Source: Planctomycetia bacterium | Lineage (GTDB): Bacteria; Planctomycetota; Planctomycetia; Pirellulales; JALHLM01 | NCBI GenBank assembly: GCA_034440135.1 | Contig: JAWXBP010000358.1 | Span: 1-48,948, forward strand | Direction: 5' to 3' | DNA length: 48,948 nt | Part shown: in pieces, positions 1 to 8,597 of the stretch | Position numbering within the stretch: the first letter of the stretch is position 1 | Layout of the letters: each line of letters starts with the position of its first letter | Notes under the pieces: generated by a model | The model's input: only the letters and a program-made list of their open reading frames with translations | What the model was told of the DNA's origin: nothing | Database searches by the model: none | Translations under genes and position numbers: made by a program

Positions 1-1
1 C

Positions 2-493
2 CAAGGCCTCCGCCCCGGCATCCTCACCGGCCTCCACCTCGAAGGAGACCAACTCCTCGTCGCCACCGCCTACGGCACCGTCCTCCAAGTCGATTCGGAA
101 GAGGCGGCATTGCGGTTCCCCAATGTGTCGACGGAGATTGACAACCTGGCTTCGCCGCGCAAGGACGTCGAAAGTGCGCTCGTTGGGGATCTCATGGATG
201 CAATCTTCGCAGCGCCTGAAGTACCCGATTTCGGGGCTGAGAGAGGTCCATTGCCATCGCATGCCGTTGACGGTGCGCTGGCAAGCGCCCGCGTTGAACA
301 GGCGGAGATCGGAAGCAAGGCGGATGAGCTTTCAATGCGACCGAGCGAGGGGCTTTTCGACCTCGCGCCGGTCGATCTTCGACGAAGCTCATCCGACGCT
401 GTCGACGCCGTCTTCCAGACTTTGACGCAGGAACTCCGGAGCACCCAAGACCTATGGCAACCGGAGCGCCGCGGACGGTTTGTCGCACGATAG
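2..493 (+). CDS. 3' end of an unrecognised protein (partial)
   Basis: The frame is open from the first bases of the window to a TAG at 491-493, so this is the last 163 codons of a gene that starts upstream. The first 35 codons (GLRPGILTGLHLEG, then LLVATAYGTVLQ) read like a repeat of a beta-propeller or large secreted protein. They use almost only C- or G-ending codons. After about position 110 the codon choice is more mixed and the sequence is hydrophilic and acidic. The end includes SSSDAVDAVFQTL, a short helix of the kind I recall at the C-terminus of large planctomycete secreted proteins, but I cannot name a family. The stop is followed after about 130 nt by a strong hairpin terminator. 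Confidence 0.6.
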   Translation, partial: QGLRPGILTGLHLEGDQLLVATAYGTVLQVDSEEAALRFPNVSTEIDNLASPRKDVESALVGDLMDAIFAAPEVPDFGAERGPLPSHAVDGALASARVEQAEIGSKADELSMRPSEGLFDLAPVDLRRSSSDAVDAVFQTLTQELRSTQDLWQPERRGRFVAR

Positions 494-925
494 ATGGGCG
501 ATAATCAGGGCGCCCTTGGGCAAGCGCGCGCCAGGCAGGGCTGCGTGTCGCATTGGGTATGAGTCAATTCCCCGTAAGCTGTTATGCAAGCGTATTGAGT
601 TCGCTGCACAGCGACTCACCGTTTCAAGGCTCGTTGACCAAGTCAGTCAGCGAGCCTTTTCTTTTAGCGGGCGCCGCCGACGTCGGAAGAGCCAGAGTAT
701 TGATGCGGCCGCTGAAATGTCCCTTGCCAGCGCCTGCGAGGCAGCCATCGCAAGGCCATCGCTGCCGCTGAAAACCGCGGCTTTTACGGCCTGTACGATG
801 ACCATACCCCCCAGTCCGGGCCTGCCATATCCGCCGTAACCGTGGAAAGCAAGGTGTTTCGACCGCCCGCAACCTATGCTTAAATGACGTGACCGCGCCG
901 TTCCCCACTCCCGGAGTATTCCACT
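494..925. other. Intergenic gap, no gene recognised
   Basis: Between the partial gene and the SgcJ-like gene I see no convincing coding sequence. Open frames on both strands here have no recognisable motif and no ribosome binding site. The only clear element is the hairpin terminator at 626-665. The part from 670 to 840 is GC-rich with little structure. Confidence 0.5.
626..665 (+). terminator. Rho-independent terminator
   Basis: A 13-bp stem (AAGGCTCGTTGAC pairing with GTCAGCGAGCCTT, one G.U pair) encloses a 7-nt loop. A T-rich tail, TTCTTTT, follows on the plus strand. It lies about 130 nt after the stop of the partial gene, so it probably ends that transcript. Confidence 0.75.
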
Positions 926-1891
926 ATGCGCCCCAACACGCTGTTGCCGTTGCTCGCGATCCTGTGCGGCTGGATGACCGCGCCCCCATTAATTCACGCT
1001 GCGGAAGGCGACGAGGCCGCCGTTCGCGCGGCGATCGATTCGTATGTCGAAGCCTACAACCGCGGCGATGTCGAGGCCGTGCTCGCACACTGGGCCGATG
1101 ACGCCGAGTATTTGCTCTCCGGCGGCGAGCGCGTGCAGGGGCGCGACGCGCTGCGGGAGGTGTTCGCCGAATCTTTGGCCGAGGAAAACCGTGCGTCCAT
1201 CACGGTAGCGAATCCGCACGTGCGCATCCTGTCCGATACGGTCGCCACCGAAGAGGGCGCCGCCACGATGACGCGGACGGGCGAAACGCCGGAAGAAACG
1301 TCCTATTTAGCGATCTACGTCAAACAAGGCGACGCGTGGAAACTGACCACGGTACGAGAAACGGAAGTTCAGCCTGTCAGCATTTCGCCCGCCGCGGAGC
1401 AATTGGAACAGCTCGCCTGGCTCGTCGGCGAATGGAAAGATGAGAGCGAGGACGCGAAGGTCTCGATTTCGATTCGCTGGTCGGGCAACAACGCATTTCT
1501 CGTTTACACGTTCAAAGCTGAAGCGCCGGGAACGGAGCCGCTGGAAGGAACGCAGATCATCGGTTGGGATCCAGTGCAGGAGGTGATTCGTTCCTGGATG
1601 TTTGACTCCGACGGCGGCTTTGGTGAAGGCGTCTGGACCAAAGATAACGATCGCTGGGTCGTCACTTTCGAGCAAACGCTGCCCGACGGCGGCCATGCCG
1701 CGGCCACCAACATCTACACGCTGGCGGCTGATAATTCCTTCACCTGGCACGCGTTTCAACGCACTTTGAACGGCGAGACGTTGCCAAACCTGCACGATAT
1801 CTCCATCGTCCGTGTGCAGTCCGAACCGCCTGCCGACACGACTTCCGCCACGCCGCCAGCGCCGGCCGACGATCCGGCTGTCAGCAAGTAA
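926..1891 (+). CDS. Secreted SgcJ/EcaC-type (SnoaL-like fold) protein
   Basis: This 321-residue protein has a signal peptide (residues 1-25, ending near IHAAEG). A region of about 115 residues matches the SgcJ/EcaC (DUF4440, NTF2-like) pattern: AIDSYVEAYNRGDVEAVLAH, then YLLSGGERVQGRDAL, then YLAIYVKQGDAWKLTTVRE. A second domain (about 155-300, from LAWLVGEWKDE) resembles DUF1579-like barrels that often follow SgcJ domains in planctomycete proteins. The tail is Pro/Ala-rich. Start choice: ATG at 926 with GGAG 9 nt upstream. NTF2-like folds can be enzymes or binding proteins, and no substrate can be read from the sequence. The next gene starts 39 nt downstream, so the two may be cotranscribed. 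Confidence 0.75.
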   Translation: MRPNTLLPLLAILCGWMTAPPLIHAAEGDEAAVRAAIDSYVEAYNRGDVEAVLAHWADDAEYLLSGGERVQGRDALREVFAESLAEENRASITVANPHVRILSDTVATEEGAATMTRTGETPEETSYLAIYVKQGDAWKLTTVRETEVQPVSISPAAEQLEQLAWLVGEWKDESEDAKVSISIRWSGNNAFLVYTFKAEAPGTEPLEGTQIIGWDPVQEVIRSWMFDSDGGFGEGVWTKDNDRWVVTFEQTLPDGGHAAATNIYTLAADNSFTWHAFQRTLNGETLPNLHDISIVRVQSEPPADTTSATPPAPADDPAVSK

Positions 1892-1930
1892 TCGCCATAC
1901 TTGAAACACTTGACCACAAGGACCCACACC

Positions 1931-3631
1931 ATGTTTTCTAGAAACGTTGCCGCCGTGTTGGCGATCGCCGTCTTGTTGTTCACCGCTGATTTGGCCGACG
2001 CGCGCGGCGGGCGCGGCGGCGGTGGTGGAGGAGGTGGAGGCCGAGGAGGAGGCGGTGGAGGGGGTGCGTCACGCGGTGGTGGAGGCGCCTCGCGCGGCGG
2101 TGGCGGTGGCGGTGGAGGTATGTCACGTTCGCCGTCGATGAGCCGAGCGTCGGCGCCTTCGCGGCCGCAATCCAGTCGCCCGGCGCCTTCCCGTCCGTCG
2201 ACGGCGAATCGGGCTGGCGGCGGAAACGCTGCGCGCCCGGGAGCAGGCAACTTTTCGCAGTCCGGGGCCGGAAACCGGTCGCGCCCGGGCGGCGCCAATG
2301 TGGCGCGGCCTGGCGGTGGACAAGCCGCCGGCGGTCGCAGCGCGTTTCAAAACAACAGCAACTTCAATCGTCCCAGCCAGGGCCAGGTCAACGATTTCCT
2401 GAACTTGCCGCAGCAATCAGGCCGCGCCGGGACTTTCTCGGGCGCCCAGCAATCGAATCGAGCTGGGAATGCGACGAGCCGCCAACAATCCGTTGGCGAT
2501 GGGAGCAACTCCAAATCCTTCACCACGGACCGCGGTACGACCATCACCGTGGGCGGCGGCGCCGGTTCAGGACAAACAGCCGGCGGAGCGACGATTGGCG
2601 CAGGCGGCGTCGGGGTCAAAGTCGAAGGCGCCGGCGGCAACACGTTCGTGAAAGGCACAGGCGCGATTGGCGCCACCAACGGGACGAACTCGGCGATCGC
2701 CGCGGGTAGCGCGACGGGGGTTCGCGGCGCCAATGGCGCTGGGGCGGCGAATGTCCGCGGAGGCTATGCGGATACGGCCGGAAATCGCGCGATCGGCGGC
2801 GCGACCGCCGCGCAAAATCGCGCCGGCTACACAGCCGCGAATGTGCGCGGCGCGCGCTCCAACGGCAACTTCGCACAGGTGGGCAGCGCCTCGGCGATTC
2901 GTGGCCCGGCCGGGAATACGATTTCCGGCGGACGCGGCGGTTCGTTCGTGAACGGTCAATTCGTGGGCGGCCAAAACTGGGGTGCAGTGAACGGCAACTT
3001 CACGCACTGGAACGCCTTTGGCCCCGGTTGGAACAATGGTTACCCAGGCGCTTGGTGGCCGGGCAAATGGGCGCTTGCCACGACGGCGTGGGCCACCGCG
3101 GCCTGGGCCGTGGCCGGCGGCTACTGCGATTGCTACGGCGAGCCTGTGTATTACGACTACGGCGAGTCGGTCTACAGCGACGGCGAGAACATCTACTACG
3201 ATGATCAGCCGGTCGCCACGAACGACGAGTACTACCAGCAAGCCGAACAAATCGCCGACGCCGGCGCCACGCCGACCGACGAGAACTGGCTGCCGCTGGG
3301 CGTGTTCGGCCTGGTCTCCGACGGACAAACGCAGGCGGACAAGCTGCTGCAATTAGCTGTCAACAAAGAAGGCGCGATCCGCGGCAACTACCAGGATCTG
3401 GCGACCAACCAGGTCACGCCCGTCAGCGGATCCGTCGACAAGGAAAGCCAGCGCGTGGCGATCAAGCTGGAAGGTAACGACAATTTCCTGTTGGAAACCG
3501 GGCTTTACAACCTGACGAACGATGAAGCCCCGGCACTGTTGTACCTCGGCAAAGATGCGCCGCAGACGCGCACGCTGATCCGCTTGCAACAGCCAGCGGA
3601 TGAAACGGCGGCCGCCGCGCCGCAGTCGTAG
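1931..3631 (+). CDS. Secreted glycine-rich protein
   Basis: This 566-residue protein is exported: the signal peptide MFSRNVAAVLAIAVLLFTAD ends near ADA. A run of Gly/Arg repeats follows (residues about 25-75), then a long Ser/Ala/Gly/Asn-rich region with GG-type repeats. Next comes a Trp/Tyr-rich patch (GPGWNNGYPGAWWPGKW) and a short Cys-containing segment (GGYCDCYGEPVYYDYG). A more ordered C-terminal domain of about 115 residues (from ENWLPLGVFGLVSDG to the end) closes the protein. I recall similar proteins in planctomycetes annotated only as hypothetical or protocadherin-like. Start choice: ATG at 1931 with AAGGA 8 nt upstream, in preference to an in-frame TTG at 1901. Function is unknown; an envelope or matrix role is inference. 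Confidence 0.75.
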   Translation: MFSRNVAAVLAIAVLLFTADLADARGGRGGGGGGGGGRGGGGGGGASRGGGGASRGGGGGGGGMSRSPSMSRASAPSRPQSSRPAPSRPSTANRAGGGNAARPGAGNFSQSGAGNRSRPGGANVARPGGGQAAGGRSAFQNNSNFNRPSQGQVNDFLNLPQQSGRAGTFSGAQQSNRAGNATSRQQSVGDGSNSKSFTTDRGTTITVGGGAGSGQTAGGATIGAGGVGVKVEGAGGNTFVKGTGAIGATNGTNSAIAAGSATGVRGANGAGAANVRGGYADTAGNRAIGGATAAQNRAGYTAANVRGARSNGNFAQVGSASAIRGPAGNTISGGRGGSFVNGQFVGGQNWGAVNGNFTHWNAFGPGWNNGYPGAWWPGKWALATTAWATAAWAVAGGYCDCYGEPVYYDYGESVYSDGENIYYDDQPVATNDEYYQQAEQIADAGATPTDENWLPLGVFGLVSDGQTQADKLLQLAVNKEGAIRGNYQDLATNQVTPVSGSVDKESQRVAIKLEGNDNFLLETGLYNLTNDEAPALLYLGKDAPQTRTLIRLQQPADETAAAAPQS

Positions 3632-3663
3632 GCGACGAGCGAAGTGGCGCCGCCAATTGTTCA

Positions 3664-3790
3664 TCCCAATGGGACGACACAATTCCAGCGTCGTCCCGTT
3701 GGGACTCAATGTTCGTCGTGCGCAACTTTTCCAGGCGTTGGCACACCTGGCTATTATCTGCCGCCCCTCCGGGGCTGAGGCAGTCGTCTC
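3664..3790. repeat. Interspersed-repeat-like sequence with hairpin
   Basis: Between two convergent genes there is a 15-bp inverted repeat (TCCCAATGGGACGAC at 3664-3678 with GTCGTCCCGTTGGGA at 3690-3704, one G.T pair). It has no T-tract on either side. About 35 nt further is CTGGCTATTATCTGCCGCCCC followed by TCCGGGGC, which forms a short GC hairpin. I recall very similar wording scattered between genes of other planctomycetes, so this looks like a copy of a widespread non-coding repeat and not a gene. Confidence 0.45.
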
Positions 3791-3819
3791 TGCGTATTCC
3801 TCTCAACGTACCAACTCCT

Positions 3820-4434
3820 TTACTCCTCTACTCCTCCAGCCACCGCCTCCGCTACCGCGGCGTCGATGTCTTCGCGCGAGATCGGATTCTGCGGATCGCT
3901 GAACGTGAATTCCTTCACCAGTTTTCCTGCGCGATCGTAAAGCTGAAAATACGGTAATACCGTACCTTCGCTCATGTTGAAGCCCGCCTGGGCTTCTTCA
4001 GTCGTGCCGTCGGCCTCGTACAGCAGGTTTTCGAAGGTCGCGTTCTGCTTGGTGAGGAAATCGAGCGCCGCCGCCTGCGTCGCTTCATCGGTGGGATCGA
4101 GCTCCATCGCGACCGAGATCACCGCGAGCCCCGCGTCACGATGCTTGTTCGCCAATTCGACGGTGTGCGGGAATTCTTCCATGCAGTTGCCGCACCAAGT
4201 GCCCCAATAGTCGACGAACACGACTTTGCCGCGCTTGCTTTCGAGCAAGTCGCGAAAGTTGTTGTGCGTGGCCTCATGCAGCGCCACGGTTGCGATCGGC
4301 GCTTGTGAAACGGCCGCGGCAGCTGCCGGCGCGGGTGCATCCGTCGCCGACGATGTCGTCGTGACCGTGGGTTGCGGACCGCATCCACTCAAGGCGATGG
4401 CGGAGGCGAAAATCGAAACCGCGAACTTGTACAT
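3820..4434 (-). CDS. Thioredoxin-fold lipoprotein (TlpA-like)
   Basis: This 204-residue protein begins MYKFAVSIFASAIALSGC, a lipoprotein signal with lipobox ALSGC. An Ala/Thr-rich linker of about 40 residues leads to a thioredoxin-like domain with the redox motif WGTWCGNCMEEF. The order FVDYWGTWC, then VISVAME, then FLTKQNATFENLLYE matches TlpA/ResA-type thiol-disulfide proteins. A role in reducing or exchanging disulfides outside the cytoplasm is known for the family; partners here are unknown. The start at 4434 has AGGA 8 nt upstream, and a longer frame would lack a signal. A hairpin terminator lies between it and the similar gene upstream, so it may have its own promoter. Confidence 0.85.
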   Translation of the reverse strand: MYKFAVSIFASAIALSGCGPQPTVTTTSSATDAPAPAAAAAVSQAPIATVALHEATHNNFRDLLESKRGKVVFVDYWGTWCGNCMEEFPHTVELANKHRDAGLAVISVAMELDPTDEATQAAALDFLTKQNATFENLLYEADGTTEEAQAGFNMSEGTVLPYFQLYDRAGKLVKEFTFSDPQNPISREDIDAAVAEAVAGGVEE

Positions 4435-4460
4435 GGAACTTGGTCCTGAAATGAACGCCC

Positions 4461-4498
4461 GAAATAAAAGCGGCCCGGGGCGAACTTCGCCCCGGGCC
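4461..4498 (-). terminator. Rho-independent terminator after the redoxin gene
   Basis: A perfect 13-bp inverted repeat (GGCCCGGGGCGAA / TTCGCCCCGGGCC at 4472-4498) is separated by a single base. On the minus strand it is followed by GCTTTTATTT. It sits 26 nt after the redoxin stop codon and just ahead of the TlpA-like gene, separating the two transcripts. Confidence 0.8.
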
Positions 4499-4523
4499 TG
4501 AAATGCTTCACGTACGGCGGCGG

Positions 4524-5141
4524 TTACTTCTTTTCGTAACGGATACCGCAACCGGCCGGCTTGGTCGACGCGGTCTCCGGCTGGCTGCCGGCGAGCACGG
4601 CGTCGATGGCGTCGCGCAGGTAAGTCTTTTTGACTTCGGCGGCGTCTTGGGGATTGTCGTCGATCGCGCCCACGTAGGCGAGCTTGCGCTCGCTGTCGAG
4701 TAAGAACACGTGCGGCGTCACTTTCGCGCCGTAGGCCTTGCCGCTCTCCTGGCTGACGTCGAACAGGTACGGGAAATTGAAGCCCTTCTGCTCGGCGCGT
4801 TGCTTCATGGCGGGCAAATTGTCGGCTTCGCCGTCTTGGACGTTAATGGCCACGACCTGGACGCCCTTTTCCTCGTAATCCTTCTGCAGCTCGACGAGCC
4901 GGTCCTCATACATCACTGCGACCGGGCAGTGATTGCAGGTGAAGACCATCACGACGGCCTTCTTCTCTTCCAAGTCCTTCAGGCTGTGGTCCTTGTCGTC
5001 GGTGCCCGGGATGCTGCCCCAGTCCGGCGCCTGGGCGCCAATCTCCAATCCTTTGTTTTCCTTGTCCGCGGCATTGACCGCGGCCAGGGAGAGACCAAAA
5101 CTGCAGGCCACGGCGACCAGACAAAACAGGCGACGCTTCAT
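4524..5141 (-). CDS. Secreted thioredoxin-like (redoxin family) protein
   Basis: This 205-residue protein has a signal peptide (MKRRLFCLVAVACSFGLSLA, ending near NAA). The redoxin domain has VVMVFTCNHCPVAVMYEDRL as its active-site strand and helix, later KVTPHVFLLD (the cis-proline loop) and AYVGAIDDNP. The CNHC pair and the TPH loop are typical of thioredoxin-family peroxiredoxin-like proteins common in planctomycetes. The C-terminus carries one more Cys in AGCGIRYEKK. It probably acts on thiols or peroxides in the periplasm; the substrate cannot be read. Start at 5141 with GAGGA 6 nt upstream. Confidence 0.85.
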   Translation of the reverse strand: MKRRLFCLVAVACSFGLSLAAVNAADKENKGLEIGAQAPDWGSIPGTDDKDHSLKDLEEKKAVVMVFTCNHCPVAVMYEDRLVELQKDYEEKGVQVVAINVQDGEADNLPAMKQRAEQKGFNFPYLFDVSQESGKAYGAKVTPHVFLLDSERKLAYVGAIDDNPQDAAEVKKTYLRDAIDAVLAGSQPETASTKPAGCGIRYEKK

Positions 5142-5606
5142 GGGAATCCTCGTTCGGGGGTACAGAAATCAGGGGCAAGAATCGGATATTTCGCCGACAT
5201 CGCGGCGAAAGTGAGTCACAAAAAAACAGCCGTAGGCCAGTTGTTGAACCCCGTCGGCGACCAGAAGTCACGGGGAAAAGTTCCACCATCCTTGGCAAAA
5301 GCCTGGGCTGCATCGTTGGATGCGGCTCGAATGCGGAAGTTTCGCTCCGTCGCCCGCGTCCGTCAACAGCGAATCGCGTACCAGCAGGAAAGACGACCCC
5401 GGCAAACGCAAACGGCCGTCGAGACGTGGCGTCGTTTTGTACGGAGTGATTCCAGCACGCACGCCACATCCCGCCGGCCGTCCACATTACGGAGGGGGAC
5501 ACATCCGCCAATAGATACGCGGCCCGCAGTCAAAGCGTTCAAAGATTTTCGTCGCCGGCAGCAAGGCGGCGCGTAACTGCTTGACATGGCAGGAATTGCG
5601 GCTGGA
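5142..5606. other. Intergenic gap, no gene recognised
   Basis: This stretch of about 460 bp separates the redoxin promoter side from the end of the ComEA-like gene. Frames here are either extensions of reading frames opposite the redoxin gene or short and motif-free. The only suggestive sequence is a plus-strand TTGACA at 5581-5586, but no well-spaced -10 box and no plus-strand gene follow. Confidence 0.5.
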
Positions 5607-6023
5607 CTACGGTGATGCTCGTTCTTTCTCGGCGGCCGCAAAAGGCTGGAGGGCCGGCAGCATCCGCTCCAGCGTTCGCGGACCGATGCCCGGGACATTT
5701 GATAGCTCCGCCGGGCTCCGAAACGGCCCGTGCTGCGTCCGGTATTCCACGATTCGCTGGGCCAGCGTTTCGCCAATCTCGGGAACTTGGGAAAGTTCGG
5801 TCCAAGGAGCCGTGTTGACGTCGACCTGGAAGGTGGCCGACCGCGATGGCAGCCGTTCAACGTCGATCATGCGGCCTTGCCAGCCCCCTTGCCGCCACCA
5901 GTAAAGCGCCATCAATGCTAGCGCCGCGACGACCAACGCGGCCGTCGTGGCTTGTTCCGCGCGCTTAAGCCAAATTCGCGACGCTATGCCCTCGGAATTT
6001 TCCTGGCCATGGTTCTCGCGCAC
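5607..6023 (-). CDS. ComEA-like helix-hairpin-helix membrane protein
   Basis: With a GTG start at 6023 (GGGGAG 6-7 nt upstream) the product is 138 residues. It has an N-terminal membrane segment (ATTAALVVAALALMALYWW). The C-terminal helix-hairpin-helix domain starts VDVNTAPWTELSQVPEIGE and contains a second hairpin, LSNVPGIGPRTLERMLP. That layout is the ComEA family (single TM helix plus HhH DNA-binding domain), which in transformable bacteria binds incoming DNA outside the membrane. A competence role here is inference, since no com genes are nearby. The gene is divergent from nadC, starting 55 bp from it. Confidence 0.8.
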   Translation of the reverse strand: MRENHGQENSEGIASRIWLKRAEQATTAALVVAALALMALYWWRQGGWQGRMIDVERLPSRSATFQVDVNTAPWTELSQVPEIGETLAQRIVEYRTQHGPFRSPAELSNVPGIGPRTLERMLPALQPFAAAEKERASP

Positions 6024-6052
6024 TGATCGCTCCCCGAAGACTGCGACGGCGT

Positions 6053-6058
6053 TACAAT
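6053..6058 (+). promoter_or_regulatory. Candidate -10 box for nadC
   Basis: TACAAT lies 20 nt before the proposed nadC ATG. No good -35 box is visible at the right spacing. It would give a leader of only about 12-15 nt. Confidence 0.3.
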
Positions 6059-6078
6059 CCCTGCGTAAGACGTCCAGT

Positions 6079-7047
6079 ATGAACGACAACCGGAACGAGG
6101 GCGAGCAGCGGCGGCCGATGAAAGATTTTGCTGTGATCACCTGGGACGAGCGGCTCGCGGCGGATTGCCGGGACCTGGTGCGGCTCGCGATTCGAGAAGA
6201 CCTCGATCGCGCCTACGACTGGACGACCGTGGCGTTGGTGCCCGAAGGCGCGACCGCCACGGCACGGATCGTCGCCCGGCAAAGCGGCGTGATTGCGGGA
6301 CTGCCCGCGGCGCGCCTCGCGCTGGTGGAATACGATGAAGCCGCCACGTTCGCGCAACATCTGGACGACGGCGCACGCGTCGAGCGCGGCGATTGCGTGG
6401 CGACCGTCAGCGGCTCGGCCAGGACGCTGTTGACCGCCGAGCGCGTACTGCTCAACTTCCTGGGACGCTTGTCCGGCGTCGCGTCGCTGACCCGGCGATA
6501 TTGCGATGCCGCGGCCGGCGCCAAGGCGCGGATTTATGACACACGCAAGACCACGCCAGGCTGGCGCCGGCTGGAAAAATACGCCGTCCACATCGGCGGC
6601 GGGCACAATCATCGCGCCGGGCTCTACGACGCGGTACTGATCAAAGACAATCATCTCGCGTTCGGCGCGGACGGTGACGTTGGCGCACGCTATTCACCGG
6701 CCGAAGCCGTGCAGCGAGTGCGCGATTTCCTCCGCGAATCGTCGCTGGGCGTGCAATGGGCGTCGTTGATCATCGAGGTGGAAGTCGACTCGCTGGAGCA
6801 ACTTGCCGCGGTGTTGCCGGTTTGTCCGGACATCATATTGCTGGATAATATGTCGCCCGCCACGCTCGCCACGGCCGTCGCGCAGCGAGATGCAATGGCG
6901 CCGAGCGTGGAACTGGAAGCGTCCGGCGGCGTTACGCTTGAAACTGTCGCGGCCATCGCGCAGACCGGCGTGGACCGCATCAGTTCCGGGGCGTTGACGC
7001 ACTCGGCGGTAAATTTCGACGTGGCGCTCGATTGGGGATTGGCGTAG
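6079..7047 (+). CDS. nadC: Nicotinate-nucleotide pyrophosphorylase (carboxylating)
   Basis: NadC converts quinolinate and PRPP to nicotinate mononucleotide, CO2 and pyrophosphate in de novo NAD synthesis. The product is 322 residues (309 if it begins at the in-frame ATG at 6118, which is also plausible because KDFAVITWDERL is the usual N-terminal wording). Family motifs are clear: IREDLDRAYDWTT, LLTAERVLLNFLGRLSG, YDTRKTTPGWRRLEKYAV, GGGHNHRAGLYDAVLIKDNH, then IIEVEVDSLEQL, DIILLDNMSP, LEASGGVTLET and DRISSGALTHS. Length and motif order are complete. It is convergent with the downstream aminotransferase gene, the stop codons lying about 10 nt apart. Confidence 0.95.
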   Translation: MNDNRNEGEQRRPMKDFAVITWDERLAADCRDLVRLAIREDLDRAYDWTTVALVPEGATATARIVARQSGVIAGLPAARLALVEYDEAATFAQHLDDGARVERGDCVATVSGSARTLLTAERVLLNFLGRLSGVASLTRRYCDAAAGAKARIYDTRKTTPGWRRLEKYAVHIGGGHNHRAGLYDAVLIKDNHLAFGADGDVGARYSPAEAVQRVRDFLRESSLGVQWASLIIEVEVDSLEQLAAVLPVCPDIILLDNMSPATLATAVAQRDAMAPSVELEASGGVTLETVAAIAQTGVDRISSGALTHSAVNFDVALDWGLA

Positions 7048-7057
7048 GGAGATTTCT

Positions 7058-8431
7058 CTACCGGCCGCGAGCACCGAGCACTATGTCAATCGACTCGCCG
7101 AGAATTTCCACCATCCGGCCGATTTGTGCTTCGGTCGTGACGAAACTCGGGGCGAGGTTGTAGACGTCGCCGCGCAAGCGCGTGAAGAGTCCCCTGGATT
7201 GCGTCGCATCATGCACGCGTGGCCCGACTTTTTCTGCCGCCGGAAATTCCGCTTTGGTGGCGCGATCGGCGACAAACTCTACCGCCGCCATCAGACCCAG
7301 GCCGCGCACGTCGCCGACGTTTGGATGCGTGCCGAGCGTTTTTAGCTGCCGTAGCAGCCGCACGCCCAATTCCGCAGCGCGCTGGAGGAGCCCTTCGCGT
7401 TCCAGAATTGCCAAGTTGGCGAGTGCCACGGCGCAGCCCACGGGATGCGCTGAGTAAGTGAAAGCGTGCATCCAGGCGCGTTCGCCAACACCGGCGTCGA
7501 TGGCCGCTGCGATTCGATCACTGACGCCCACTCCGCCGAACGGAAAATAGCCGCTGGTGATGCCCTTGGCGAAGGTCACCAGGTCCGGCTCGATGCCGTA
7601 TCGCGAGAGGGCGAACCATTCGCCCGTGCGACCGAACCCCGTAATCACTTCATCCGCGATCAAGAGCACGTTGTGGCGATCGCAGATATTCCGGATCCGT
7701 GGCCAGTAATCGTCCGGCGGCACAATCACGCCGCCGGCGCCTTGAATCGGTTCCCCGATGAATGCCGCCACGGTGTCGGCGCCTTCACGGACGATTGCTG
7801 CTTCCAATAAGTCGGCGGCCATTTCGCCCGGCGTACGACGATCATCCGGCCCGCGACGGTGTTTTTCCGCATCGAAACGATAAGGATAAGGACTTTCGAT
7901 ATGCAGGAACCCCGGCACGCGTGGCTCGAACATCGGCCAGTAGCTGGAAATGCCGGTCGCGGACATGGCGGCCAGCGTGGTGCCGTGGTAGCCCCACTGT
8001 CGTCCGATGACCTTGAATTTGCCCTCGTGGCCCGCGGCGCGCCAGAAATACCGCGCGGTCTTGAAGGCGGTCTCGTTGCTTTCCGCGCCGCCGCTGGTGA
8101 AGAAAAACCGGTTGACGTTCGGGTAACAGATTTCGGCCAGTTTCTCGGCGAGTTGAATTGCCGGCCGATTGCTGCCGCCGGCGTACGCGCTGGCATAAGC
8201 GAGTCGCTTCATTTGGTCCGCCGCGGCGTCGGCCAGCTCTTCCCGGCCGTGACCGACGACGACGTTCCAGAGCCCGGCCAGGCCGTCGAGGAATTCTCGC
8301 CCCGTCTGGTCGATCAGCACCGAGCCCCGCCCCGCGACCCAGATATGCGGATGTTCCTGGGCTTTGGGATTGTGCAACGAATGCAGCAGATGCAAGCGGT
8401 CCTGTCCTTCGTCGTCGAACGTGTCGGTCAT
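7058..8431 (-). CDS. Class III pyridoxal-phosphate aminotransferase
   Basis: This 457-residue protein has the omega-aminotransferase fold. FFFTSGGAESNETAFKTAR binds the cofactor phosphate, and GYHGTT is the ring-stacking region. LLIADEVITGFGRTG holds the Asp that pairs with the pyridine nitrogen (near residue 260). FAKGITSGYFPFGG holds the Schiff-base Lys (near 289). The family moves amino groups from omega-amino acids or polyamines to keto acids; the substrate cannot be read here. Start choice: ATG at 8431 (MTDTFDDEG). A GTG further upstream would add a Cys/Pro-rich stretch not typical of the family. It diverges from the CPBP protease gene. Confidence 0.9.
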   Translation of the reverse strand: MTDTFDDEGQDRLHLLHSLHNPKAQEHPHIWVAGRGSVLIDQTGREFLDGLAGLWNVVVGHGREELADAAADQMKRLAYASAYAGGSNRPAIQLAEKLAEICYPNVNRFFFTSGGAESNETAFKTARYFWRAAGHEGKFKVIGRQWGYHGTTLAAMSATGISSYWPMFEPRVPGFLHIESPYPYRFDAEKHRRGPDDRRTPGEMAADLLEAAIVREGADTVAAFIGEPIQGAGGVIVPPDDYWPRIRNICDRHNVLLIADEVITGFGRTGEWFALSRYGIEPDLVTFAKGITSGYFPFGGVGVSDRIAAAIDAGVGERAWMHAFTYSAHPVGCAVALANLAILEREGLLQRAAELGVRLLRQLKTLGTHPNVGDVRGLGLMAAVEFVADRATKAEFPAAEKVGPRVHDATQSRGLFTRLRGDVYNLAPSFVTTEAQIGRMVEILGESIDIVLGARGR

Positions 8432-8597
8432 GTTTCCAGCTGCCTGGGCGCGAGTTCCGTTTCCGCATAATTCTAACAGGCATGAGAGCGAACTCGGAGG
8501 GCACGGGTTCGCTGACGCCCTCATTGTTTTCACTGGAGGAGTTCAGCAGAATCGCCGCACAAGGTATGCTGGCAAGCCGAAACCACACTCCAATTCT

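Noticed and set aside
480-908. Short open frames on both strands before the SgcJ-like gene
   Set aside because: They include the hairpin terminator and have no motif or ribosome binding site.
4710-5576. Plus-strand open frame of 288 codons opposite the redoxin gene
   Set aside because: It runs antisense to a clear exported redoxin gene, has no ribosome binding site or known motif, and its length comes from the GC-rich antisense frame.
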